In this document: piece after piece, positions 33,158 to 43,539 of the stretch
Position numbering within the stretch: the stretch's first letter is position 1
Layout of the letters: each line of letters begins with the position of its first letter
Source: Spirogloea muscicola
Lineage: Eukaryota > Streptophyta > Zygnematophyceae > Spirogloeales > Spirogloeaceae
Length of the DNA stretch: 64,000 nucleotides
Direction of reading: 5' to 3'
NCBI GenBank assembly: GCA_009602725.1
Contig: WELB01000146.1
Coordinates: 319,444-383,443 of the forward strand
Translations under genes and position numbers: made by a program
Notes under the pieces: generated by a model
Seen by the model: only the letters and a program-made list of their open reading frames with translations
Database searches by the model: none
Told to the model about the DNA's origin: nothing

Positions 33158-34845
33158 CATGCGCAGCGACTCGTCCTTTTCCCTTCCCAAAAAGACAGGT
33201 GCCCCAAATGGGGACTTAGACAGGTGAATAAAGCCTGTGTCCAAGAGGTCCTACAACTCCAAAGCCAAAGGGGACGTCGTCTTGACGGCAATTCAGCTCA
33301 GGAAGGCTTGCATAAAGGAAGATCCACTCTTTCTGGCACTGGTGAGGAGGAGCACAAAGGATATCGCTCTCCTTAAGGAGAAATTCGGCCATATAGCGCC
33401 GGAGGTCAAGTATATCATCTTGGATCTTGTGGACGTCTTTCCAGACGACCTCCCAAAAGGTCTTCCACCTCAGAGGGTGGTGGGTGGATCACGAGATTGA
33501 TCTGGAAAATGGGAGCCATTCAACATACCGAGGAATCTATAAAGACTGTCATTTGAGAAAGTCAAGGAGTCGAAGCGGCAGTTCGCTGTTGGTAATATCA
33601 TCGACTGGCCACCCTTAGTCACCGCGGTGATTTGGCCCTTTGACCAATCTATCTTGGGGTTGTGTTTGGCTAGCCACGGCTTTCCCGAAACGGCGTCATA
33701 GGTCGCCTATCTCGTCACGCCCAGCGAGAGGTTCTCCTTGTGGCGGCTTTTTGTGAACTTCACTGGCGGCGTTGCGAGGGAGTTGTCGTGGCAAAATTCA
33801 TCGGCAAGAACCACTACGTGATTCCCTTCCTTGACTTCCGTACGTAGGCCATTGTCTTTCACAAAGGTTTCTCATACAAAGTTACCAGAAGATCCAGTAT
33901 CCACCAAAGCCACTATAGGTTCTCCCACTACGACTCCCTTGAGCCTAATGGGGTATTTTCTTCCACATTCAGCCCTTCACACGAGACTTAACGCCACGGC
34001 GGAAGTCGTTTGCTGGTCATCACCAGCTGTCTTCGGAGATGAGCTTCTCAGTGCAGCCACGATGGCTCTTCCTTGCACCGTCGAGGTATTTCCAACGTCC
34101 TGTGACTCCACGCAGAGGGCCATTCCGTTGAAGGGTAGTCTCGGTCCTCCAACACCAACGCCAATAGGGTCCCTGCCGCCTACTGATGTGGTCCGTTTTC
34201 CGATTCCGCTCTCACAGTTTCTTGCGACTTGAGGCAATCTCTGGCTAGTTGCCAGACTGCCCTGCAATGGAAGTATTGGTTTCCAATAAGGAGTTTGGCA
34301 AGCTCTTCACTACTGTACGTGGGCACCATCCAATAGTCGGGCCTTGTCCCCTTCATGTAGGACGCCTACCTAGCCATTCCCTGTAATTCCTTGTAATTTT
34401 TCTTTATCCAAGGCGGCAAGGTCTACTGCCCTCAGCCTCTTCCAAGCGGGTCTGGGAGTAAAGAGCAGCCACCCGAATAGCCATCCGCACCATCTCGTCG
34501 GACGTCTCCGGTGCCCTGATGTCACCCTCCTTCTTGATGCTGCATTTGAGGCCCCACACAAAGCAGTCCTTTCTTTCAACGTCGCTGACATTGGGAATCC
34601 CCACCAGTAGCAAAGTCTGGAATTTATAGACATACTCCTGTACAGTTCCAAACTGCCGAAGCACGGCCGGCTTGTCCCTGGTGATGAGGATGGGGTCAAT
34701 GGGCATAAAATGGGCCTTGAGCTTCGTCTGACATTCTTTCCATTACATGAGGTCGCTTGCTTCCGACTCCACAATGGATCTCCACCAAATGACAGCATTC
34801 CCACACAGAAAAGTGGAGGCATAAATTGGTTTCTCCTCTACAAGA
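33158..34845 (-). mobile_element. Second Ty3/gypsy lineage: gag, protease and reverse transcriptase start
   Basis: Minus strand: gag core GTVQEYVYKFQTLLLVGIPN and RKDCFVWGLKCSIKKE (34404-34706); a Cys/His-containing FHCRAVWQLARDC (near 34230-34275); protease IVALVDTGSSGNFV (near 33880-33925); KPWLAKHNPKIDW; and at the left edge TGFIHLSKSPFGAP, which leads into the reverse transcriptase. Some inner text (VDVFPDDLPKGLPPQR) reads on the plus strand, so the fossil is rearranged. It is the companion of 23178-24337. Broken, many breaks. Confidence 0.72.
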
Positions 34846-35891
34846 GTAATGTCCCCGCCGTTACGGGAGGCTTAACTTCGAGTAAAGCGCTAACCACTGA
34901 CGCGCTCGCCACTGACGCGTGCGACGCGCGTACGACAGCGCAAGAGCGCCGCACGAGGTGTCGCGCGGTGTGACGCGCCTGCTGACGATGTGACGTGCAG
35001 GCGCGCAGCCTCTAGCCGAGGCGGCAAATCCTGGTCTTCCAGAGCGGAGCTTCTCGGCATATTCCCGATTCTGCCGTCGTGCTCGCAATGACGTGTATGT
35101 GACACGTGTGGCGCGCCTGTGACGCCGCACCGCACCCGTGACCCACTGGCGGCGCCGCAAGCCGGCGCCGCAAGGCGGCGCGGCAGGGCGCCGCAAGGCG
35201 GCGCCGCAGGACGGCCGCCGCCTCCAGAAGGGAGCCGCGTGGCCTGCCCTCGCACTAGATTCCCCTTGTCGGGCCCGCCTTCCCGAAGGTGGGCCCTGAG
35301 ACGAGCCTCCCAGAGACCCCTGGGGAGGGTGGCACATGAAGCACTACAAGTAGGGCTGAGAGCCGACTCCGAGACAACCCGGTCAACCTCGGTGAAGCCC
35401 GCGCGAGAGAGGCGCAGCCCTGCTGCCGCCTGCTGCCGCAACCCGCCGACGCAGCCCTGCTGCTGCCCGCTGCTGCAGCCCGTCGCCGCAGCCCGTCGTC
35501 GCGGACCTTCGTCGGCTCTCTGTGAGTAAGACTGTGACTGCTCCTTTGGGGACAGTCGCTGGCCCGTACCTGAGAGGTGAGTCGCTGCCTGTCGGCAGCG
35601 CCTTAGGGCGAGACTTCCGTGCCTGCTGCTGCAGCCCGTCACCGCAGCCAACCGCTACAAATTCACAGGCTCTCCTGTGAGCATACTGTGGCTGCTCCCC
35701 TTGGGCAGTTGCTTGCCCATACCCGAGAGGTAGGTCGTCGTCTGTCGGCGGCGCCTCAGGGCAAGGTATTCCTCTGCGTAGCATGCGTGGTGCTTCTTCA
35801 CTGTGCTGGGAGTCCGTCTCTTACCTCCAGTGACCGATCCAAGATAAGGACGATCTTAACCCTGACTGTGCGTAAGGGCTTGGGATCCTAC
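34846..35891 (+). repeat. 5' LTR (family A)
   Basis: Starts GTAATGTCCCCGCCGTTACGGG with the TTAACTTCGAGTAAAGCGC arm of the second hairpin. It is longer than other copies because a CTCTCCTGTGAG...GGCGCCTCAGGGCAAGG block is present twice (about 35515-35610 and 35670-35766). Confidence 0.75.
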
Positions 35892-36195
35892 TTTGGTATT
35901 AGAGGTCCTTGCATGTGGCTGGCCTCGTATTTCTTGCTGATATATTTCGGCTGACAGTGCAGGATTCCTTCTGATGTTCTGGCACACTAGTCAATTGTGA
36001 TGTAAGACCTCCTTGCCAAAGCGTTTCCGTGGATCTGCGCGCTGGGATGACTGGTGCTGTCATCCTTTCGGCCGCTGCATCCACATGCCCGGGGTCGGCC
36101 GGTGTCGACAGGCCCTTCAACCCAGCGGCACGCGACATTGCCAGGTCAGTACTTCGCCTGCGTAACCTTCTGCAGGCGGCGGATCTGGCTATATG

Positions 36196-36745
36196 TGTAA
36201 GGAACCTCGCCCTACACACGCAGTAAGGGTGAGCAGTCCTTCTTGAGTTCACCTGTAGGGGGTTTAGGGACCAACCCTCTACACAGGCAAAGCACTAGCG
36301 CATAGGCGCAGCGGGAGACAGGCCCCGTGGCGCCCCCGTCCAGCGGCGACTCCACCTCCTGGGCGCAGGCCGGCGCAGCAGGCCCCGCAGCAAGGTGCGG
36401 CGGCGGCTGCGGCGGCGAGCAGCGGCAAGGCTGCTCCTGGGCTTCACCGGCTCGAACTCCCCCCCGAGCCTCAGCCCCCAAGGCTCTTCGTGCTTCCCCG
36501 TGCCACCCCCCCTCCAGGGGTGTGAGCGGGTCGCCCCAAGGCCTGCCCTTGCGGGCGGGCCCAAGGTCCCCCCTTGGCAGGGTGGAACCTGGCGAGGGAT
36601 ATTTCTGGACGGGCGGGGCCCGCCTCTGGGCGGGCCACTTGCCCGGCAAGCCAGCCCGCCACCTGCCGGGCCCACTTGTCCCAAATAGCCGGTCATGTAA
36701 TGCCAACAGAGCCATGTGGCGTAACCAAACGGCTGGTTCATTACA
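36196..36745 (-). repeat. Solo LTR-B with 5-base target duplication
   Basis: Full-length LTR-B in minus orientation (TGTAAGGAACCTCGCC...GGTTCATTACA). Flanked by ATATG on both sides (36191-36195 and 36746-36750). No internal element sequence adjoins it, so it is a solo LTR, normally produced by recombination between two LTRs of one element. Confidence 0.93.
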
Positions 36746-38260
36746 ATATGCCAGATGTCGGTCCGTACTCCAGTCCCGGTTCCTCCCTCAGCTGCTCGTG
36801 CAGTTGGCATGTTCGAGGAATCTTTGGCGCGCTACCATTATTGTTTTGCATTTCCGGGGCCCCGGCCTAGCTCAGTATCATTGTAGCAGTATTGTCCCGG
36901 TCGTTGTGCCCTATGCCCGACACTGAGTTGAACCCTCAGTGTGTTGGTGTAAGGCATGGAGTCGGCCGATTCAAGTGCGCCACTCAGCCCCATCCGCCGG
37001 CTGTACCTCCACCTGAACTCGAGGACATGGTCAACGAACTGGCGGACCCCCGTGCGCCTGGCCCAGACGGCCTGGCATCTGACGAGACGCGGCGCCTTGA
37101 GCGCCTGAAAGAGCAGTTGGAGGCTGCGTCCCCAGTGGGACCCGCTGGTGACCCCCGTGTTGGGGGCGCTATGCACCGAGGTTCGGACGCTGACCGCTCG
37201 TGTGTGTGCAGGCGAGCAGAGAGTTAAATGCCTCAAGGCTAAGGTCAGCCACGCCGCTCGGCTGGGGCGTGCCCAGCCATGCCAGCCTGCCAGGTTCAGT
37301 GGGCAGGGCAGCCTTGCCGCTTGGTTGCTGGAGAAAATGGCTTTGCAAGGCACTATCGGCAGCCCGGGTGGGGATTGCGGCCACTTGTCTTACGGGTGAC
37401 CCCGCCTCGCGGTAGGGAGTCCGTGAAACCGTCCTCACCCCTTCTGAATACATGGGACTTTTCCATCCCTTCGTTGACCTCGATGCACGGCGAAGTGCAT
37501 GCGGAGCTGGAAGCCCGCAATGAGCTCGATGTTATACGCATAAAGGGCGATGACGTCGGCAGATTACGTCAGACGCTTTCAAATGTTGTTGGTGAAGTGT
37601 GGTACCATGGATGTAACGAATGCTGTGGATCGCCAAGCTTGGGCTGCCGGCGGAGCGAGGAGAAGCAAGAAAGGCATCGAAATGGGGCTGCAACGGGAAA
37701 ATGAGCAATGGTCACTGCAGGGGCAAAAGAGTCCGGGGGTCCGAGGATGGATGAAGCATCTGTCATGCGGGCTGTAGGTACGCCGGCATTGCTACTAAAG
37801 TGGGTTGGACCATTCCGTGTAGTGCGCCTGGTCGGCAAAGTTGCGTATGAGCTGGATACTCTGGTACAATGGAAAGTCCACAGAGTATTCCATTTGTCCC
37901 AGCTCGAGCCATTCCATGCGGATGGTCGTGTCCAACCGCCTCCACCCCCCCTTGTCGTCGAGGATGAAGAAGAGTATGAGGTGGAGGAGATCTTGTCTCA
38001 CTGCGACAATATCCGTGTGCGACGTAAGTCCCGAGAGGATCTTGTATAGTGGTCAGGCTACGGGCCTGAACACAGTACGTGGCAATCTTCGGCCAATCTT
38101 GCCAATTGTTCGTCCGTGCTACGTGAGTATCTTTTACAGGGGCATGTCACCCCCTTGCGTCGGAGTATTGGACGCACCCGTCGGCAGTAATCTCTTTGAT
38201 CTATCTCCTCTGTACCGTGTCCTTGTTCCCGAGGACGTGAACATCTAAGTGGGGAGGAAT

Positions 38261-39124
38261 GTGACTAACGCACCCCTGGTTTGGGAGAACCAAACCGCGC
38301 GGCGTAAGGTCCCCGCCGTTACGGGCCTCTTGACTTCGAGTTAAGCGCTAACGTGTGACCCCTGACGGGCACGCCACTGACGCGTGCGACGCGCACGCGA
38401 CGCCCGAGGTGACGCGCAGTGTGACACGCCTGCTGACGATGTGACGTGCAGGCGCGCCGCCTCTAGAAGAGGCGGCGCATCTTGGGCTCCCAGAGAGGAG
38501 ATTCTTGGCGGGTTCTCGAACCGGCCGCCGGGACACGTGTGGCGCGCCTACGGGCCTATGTCGCACAGAGCAGCGCCGCTGGGCGGCGCCGCGCCGTGTG
38601 ACGGCTGCCACTTCCTCAGGAGAGCCGCGTGGCCTGCCCTCGCACTAGTACACCATTGTCGGGCCCGCCTTCTCGAGGGTGGGCCTTGAGACGAGCCTCC
38701 CAGAGACCCCTGGGGAGGGTGGCACATGATGCACAATAAGTGGGGCTGAGACCAGACTCGGGCCACCCGGTCAACATCAGTGAAGCCCGCGAGAGAGAGG
38801 CGCAGCCCTGCTGCTACCTGCTGCCGCAGCACCGCCGACGCAGCCCTGCTGCTGCCTGCTGCTGCAGCCCTTTGCCGCATCCTGTCATCCCTTACCTTCA
38901 TCGGCTCTCCTGTGGTAAGACTGTGACTGCTCCTTTGAGGACAATTGCTGGCCCGTACCTGAGAGGTGAGTCGCCGGCCTGTTGGCGGCGCCTCAGGGCA
39001 AGGTATTCCGCTGCGTGGTACACGTGGTGCTTCACTGTGCTGGGGGTTTGTCTCTAAACCCAGCGACCGGAACCAATAAGGATGTCTTAAGCCCTAACTG
39101 TGTGTGTAGGATCAGAACGTCACA
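38261..39124 (+). repeat. 3' LTR (family A)
   Basis: Starts TGTGACTAACGCACCCC, with about 45 bases before the usual GTCCCCGCCGTTACGGG palindrome. Ends GGATCAGAACGTCACA. Preceded by CCCGAGGACGTGAAC and a GTGGGGAGG purine run. Confidence 0.75.
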
Positions 39125-39394
39125 CGCGGCTTCACACGCGCCGCACGCCAGTCACGCTCTTCACGCACCAGTCACGCGCGGCACGCGCCAGTCACGTGGG
39201 CCTTCCCCTCGACAGGTCTGCCCCTTGGGTGGGCCACCCCGGAGGGCGGCCCACCTGAGGCCCACCCCGAAGGGCAGACCTGTACGAGGAAAGAATTTGC
39301 TCTCCAAAGGGGCAAAGGGCTGTGAAAAGCAACCCGAATTGACGATATTCAAGTGGGCCAAAAGCGCTGTCTCAGAAGTCGGGTAGGATGTGTG
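39125..39394. repeat. GC-rich foldback and CACGC-word tract
   Basis: 39125-39200 repeats short GTCACGCxCxxCACGCG words. 39212-39283 is a foldback: ACAGGTCTGCCCCTT at the left arm and GAAGGGCAGACCTGT at the right arm, with further complementary GGGTGGGCC/GGCCCACC inside. No gene. Confidence 0.7.
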
Positions 39395-39870
39395 AGGAAT
39401 GCTGTGGATCGCTAAGCCCTGGCTGCCGGCGGAGCAAGGAAAAACGGGGAAGGCATTAGGGTGGGGCTGCGAAGGTAGATATGAGCAACGGTAACTGCAG
39501 GATAAGGGTCCAGGGGTCCGAGTTTGGGTGAAGAACTCACCTCCTTTTCCATCTCGGATTCTCCCTATACAGCTCGACAGACTGCGAGCCCGGCCGTATG
39601 GGCCCACGTCGGCCCAATTATCGGCACCCAGTTTCTCGTTGACGACCCGACCCGTCCACGACCTTTCGACGGCTATCAAACGGGCTACTACTGACAATCT
39701 AGCCATCTCTCGGCCACCACCGCCATCCGACGGTTTCCCGTTAATGCCCTGTCAATAGCAACTGACGGTCTACTACCCTCGGGCTATCATGCCCGTTAAT
39801 AACTGACGACCGCTAACGATGCCGTCAAGGTAGTCTACAACGCTGCCGCCTCCCGTCGCCGTTCCCATGC
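39395..39870 (+). repeat. Dispersed repeat D, copy 2
   Basis: Same orientation and order as 8225-8700, differing mainly by point changes and small indels. Follows LTR-A and foldback sequence. Confidence 0.7.
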
Positions 39871-40214
39871 TAGCACCATGCTGTCTCTCTGTGACAACTC
39901 CGAGTTGCGCCGCTCTCAGCTCAAGGTTGACTCCACGCTTCCCAGTCGTCGGCTTGGTGAATGCCCGTCTCCAGGCATCTGTCGAGCCTTGCCTGCGGCA
40001 CTAACGGTCAATTTTATGTCAGCCGGTTGAGTTGTCTAGTCTCCAGGCATCTGTCAACACATAACCGCTGAATTCCCGAATGGCGGACCTACCTGTACGA
40101 GGAGCCAGGGTGGACACCGAGCCACCGGGGCCCCCGTACGGGACCACCTGGCCAGGCCAGGTCGGTCACGTGCCAATCAGGTATATACTACCACACGGGT
40201 CAACGCTCGCAGAC
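39871..40214. other. Unclassified stretch
   Basis: Contains two GTCTCCAGGCATCTGTC words about 73 bases apart (39967 and 40040), similar to 3930. No frame or known element recognised. Confidence 0.4.
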
Positions 40215-40905
40215 GGTGGAACTTAGAAGTGTTCTTCCTCAATTATTGTCGGCATCCCCGATCACATCTTTACAGGTGGGGAGGCCAGAGCGCGTTCCGG
40301 CCGCCACAGCCTTTACTGGGAGTCTCCTGAAAGCTCAGCGGAGGGCTCGGCATTCTTGGAAATTGCCCAGCAGCGGTGGATGGCTTATGCTGACCATCGT
40401 CGAAGTGATGTGTCTTTCGACGTGAGTGGCGAAGTGATTGTCAGTACATAGCAACTTCCCTTGCAGGCAGTGGGTACACGCAAACTATTACCCAAATAGA
40501 TTAAACCATTCCCTGTGCTGTGCCTTGTTAGTAAGGTGGCATATATGCTGGGTACTCCGGTTCAGTGGCAGACTTATCCAGTCTGCGACGTATCCCGGCT
40601 TCGGCCCATTCGGATGGCCGTGTCCAAGCGCCCCACCTCCCCTCTTGGTTAATTAGACGGAGTATGAGGTGGAAGAATTCTTGTCACACAGGAACAGATG
40701 CCATGGGCATAATTCCCGTGAATATTTTGTTAAGTTGCTCGGCTATGGGCCTAAGCACGATACTTGGGAGCCTGCGGCCCATCTTGCCAACTGCCCGTCC
40801 GCTCTCACGCGTACCTCGCTATGAAGTCTGTTCCCATTCAGCGTGGTCACATTGCACCAGTTTGTACTGTCCTTGTTCCCGAGGACGTGAAGGTGGGGAG
40901 GTATG
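40215..40905 (+). mobile_element. Ty3/gypsy integrase-chromodomain fossil, plus strand
   Basis: VGRPERVPAATAFTGSLLKAQRRARH, GTRKLLPK-like and VAYMLGTPVQWQ text, then a worn chromodomain and the CCCGAGGACGTGAA / GTGGGGAGG end signature, followed at 40906 by a TGTAACGG LTR-like start. Strongly decayed; older than the 12.4 and 24.4 kb copies. Confidence 0.6.
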
Positions 40906-41099
40906 TAACGGTCCCAGTGTGAGAGCGGCAAATAGTGCTGTACACGCTTACATGGTCTGCGCATAGTTGTGGGCCAGTCCCCCGGAACCTCCACAGCTTC
41001 TATGGCCCTTAGCCTCGTGCCGGACGGTACGTGCCGCCCAATGCCCTTACACATTGAAGAGCTCGCCATCGGCGTCGTCCATCATGCGCATCCTGCAGA

Positions 41100-41640
41100 G
41101 AGCTCATAGACTGCACACGCGGAGGATCGACCTGGTGCCACCACGCCGGGTTGGGGCCTACGCATCATTATCGACGTGGTCACGACAGATGTGTTGACTA
41201 CTCCCATGCGAACTACTCCAATGTGAAGCTCTCTGCTTCGAAGGCTGGGCATGCAGCAGCAAATGCCGCTCGTGACAGGGAGGCTACGTGCGTGGACCAT
41301 CGGGAACTAAACGAGTCTGTTCCACTGGCCACCGATGTGCACGGGGCTTCCTGGGTCTCCGTGGCTAAAATTATTGACCTGGCTGCGCCACACTGTGTCT
41401 CGCAGGCAGGGCGAGCAGGCCGACTTCATTGGTGCTGGCTTGATAGTGCAGGTGTTTCCACATGCGCCTGTATACATCCCTCCAGCGCTCAGTACAGCCC
41501 ACGCCTCGCATCTGCGTGCTGCCGTGGTCTAGCTGCAGCCTCTGGCTTTCGTCGAGGGAATTGCTTTCCAGAAGCCAGTCTTTCTTACTTGCGGGTTCTA
41601 AGGAGATGTTACCGAATAATTATCCTCGTGATATTTCTTC
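41100..41640 (+). mobile_element. LINE-like coding remnant, plus strand
   Basis: Contains IIDVVTTDVL, then KAGHAAANAARDREATC, VPLATDVHGASWVSVAKIIDLAA and PRLASACCRGLAAASGF. The DVHGA block and the final block match the minus-strand insertion at 21.7-22.0 kb. The PRLASACR text also matches 53.76 kb. Frames are interrupted more than once. Followed near 41580 by a worn version of the element tail. Confidence 0.5.
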
Positions 41641-41814
41641 AGTCGGTCCCTTCCGACCTTGTCAATCACTTTCGGGCTGGCTGATTACAGCAGCCTTCGC
41701 CCCCTTCGGATGTAATTATTTGTTTCCGATGGTTGACAGCTTCAAGCTGCCATGTAAGAGAACGACTACACGACTACTGTCAGAGCCGCCTGAAGTGCTG
41801 AGGACCATATGTCG

Positions 41815-41930
41815 ACCACCCGAGAGCCACCTGGGGCCATCGAGGCCCCCCTGAGCCAACTCGAGGGCCCCCCTGAGCCAACGTGAGGACCACCCGAAGG
41901 GTCACCTGGGACCTTGTGAGGGCCAGCTGG
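41815..41930. repeat. Short imperfect tandem repeat
   Basis: GACCACCCGA...CACCTGGG occurs at about 41814 and 41889. GAGGxCCCCCTGAGCCAAC occurs twice between them (about 41841 and 41864). No coding meaning seen. Confidence 0.7.
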
Positions 41931-41981
41931 ACGAGCAAGAGTTGAACAGGACAATAACGGTACAGGTACCGTGGCAGTAAC

Positions 41982-42377
41982 TTGACGTGCGTCCGGCTGC
42001 TGACGGCTGAAGATAACGGCAAGGGAAAGAATGTCGCTATCAAACATGTCCACATCATGGAAGCATCCACTGCACTATTAGGTGCTCACGTATTTTTAGG
42101 ACGTTGCTTCCAGGGAGCATGGCCGTTACTCAAGGGCCACCCGCTGATAGGCGAGCTTCATCAGGAGCATACGGTACTTGAGTACGAGCCACGCTTTGCT
42201 CTAGCGCATACAATCGCACAATACACACGAGAGTCAGAGCACCTGTGTCATTCTACACGCCACGAGGTTGAAGGCCTCATAGCCTGGGCACCTTTGGAAT
42301 ACTTGCCCGCGGATGAATGCTGCGGGCACGCCGTATTTAGTGCCACCGACACAGTTTCGTGCTCACATTGTGGATAA
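41982..42377 (+). CDS. Hypothetical 131-codon open frame
   Basis: Not recognised. The frame runs MTCVRLLTAEDNGKGK... to SCSHCG and a stop. It has no visible signal peptide, membrane span or domain motif. It lies between decayed element sequence and the 3' end of the FY gene, has no visible introns or companions, and could be chance or an element remnant. Confidence 0.2.
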   Translation: MTCVRLLTAEDNGKGKNVAIKHVHIMEASTALLGAHVFLGRCFQGAWPLLKGHPLIGELHQEHTVLEYEPRFALAHTIAQYTRESEHLCHSTRHEVEGLIAWAPLEYLPADECCGHAVFSATDTVSCSHCG

Positions 42378-43539
42378 CATTTCATCGTAAAGAGCTTAGT
42401 CTCATCCTTATGTATATAATCTTTGCTGTCGACCTTTGTGCTGTTTTCGGGCATTATTAGGCTTGCCCAAAACCATGGGTCGAGGATCAATTCTACCATG
42501 TACATGCCAACTAGCCAAGGCTTCACACATCGCTCCGAAGGTGGCATGATATCTCGGGGTGGAAAGATGGGAGTGCCTGGGCGCAGTCCACTCGGAATTG
42601 CGGTTCAATTGTTCCCCTACTTAACGCCTCCGCACAAGAGGGACCAAAGGCAACCTGCGAGTGGGTGGTCAGAGTGAGCTTTCAATATCACACGCTACTA
42701 ATACGACGATCACTGATGGGGAATTGAAGATGCAAAAGCTCTGGTCCCCTTTGCACAAATGCAATGAAATTTGTGAAGACGTTGGCTGACAACAGGCCGT
42801 CTTGACATAGCAACACGAAATACATCCACAGAAGACCCATGCATGAAGGTGCAAAGACCCCCTGGATGAGACGACACTGACATTGGCGTTCAAGTGACAT
42901 TCCTAGGTCCAAGCAACAATACAGCCTGCATGAAAGCATTTCACTCGATCGTGGCGCCGTGGACACATCATGGAGCAGCATCAGACGGGCAGAACTGCCA
43001 GGATAGGGGTGTTAGACGGATGTTCGAGGCCTGTTTTGCACAGTGATTATAATAGCGCTGTGTAGATTCTGTGCTCGTAAGCATGCGCCACACTGATTTA
43101 TGTTTTTTTCCACTTGACAAACTGGCATATGTACAGGTGAGCAATGCAAAGTTGCACATGAGTCAGACGAAGGCAATGAGGGGGGTCACAACATCAAGAG
43201 GCATGGAAGGACAACAGGCAATTTAGCATGAACAGCCTGCACTGTCACATTGTCTGGCCTGTGCCAGGCATGGGAGCAAGGTGCACTTGAATTGTACTCG
43301 GACCCTTCATATACTAGTATAATAGGTGGTCAATTTCAAGACCGACGGACGCATCTCACTTGAGTGCGCTGTACCATTCGAGGCGCCACCGAGCTACAAG
43401 ACTTGCAATACATGCCAGCTTAAAGCGGCACTCGAGGTGGCACATGTACAATAAAGCATGAAAAAAATGGACAATCGACAGAGTGCACAAGGTGATCCTA
43501 GGCCTTGCCACTTGGAGCTTGTCACAGAATAAAAAGGCA
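42378..43539 (-). other. 3' flank of the FY gene, probably 3' UTR plus spacer
   Basis: Lower GC than the repeat island. No long frame or element similarity seen. It lies directly downstream of the FY stop codon on the minus strand, so at least the right part should be its 3' UTR. No polyadenylation site could be fixed. Confidence 0.4.

Larger units (their letters stand above)
34846..39124 (+). mobile_element. Ty3/gypsy fossil, LTR-A family, with both LTRs, gag and chromodomain region
   Basis: 5' LTR 34846-35891, primer-binding-like TGGTATTAGAGG directly after it, gag on the plus strand (36956 to about 37620: GRAQPCQPARFSGQGSLAAW, EVHAELEARNELDVIR, DYVRRFQMLLVKC), integrase C-part and chromodomain (37760-38200: LLKWVGPFRVVRLVGKVAYELD, EYEVEEILSHCDN), polypurine tract, and 3' LTR 38261-39124. 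A solo LTR-B (36196-36745) is inserted. No reverse transcriptase was seen. Broken; the two LTRs differ visibly in length and sequence, so it is old. Confidence 0.78.

Noticed and set aside
12450-36745. Regularly repeated GC-rich palindromes as a CRISPR-like array
   Set aside because: The repeats are LTR copies of about 550 bases at irregular distances, with no spacer structure.
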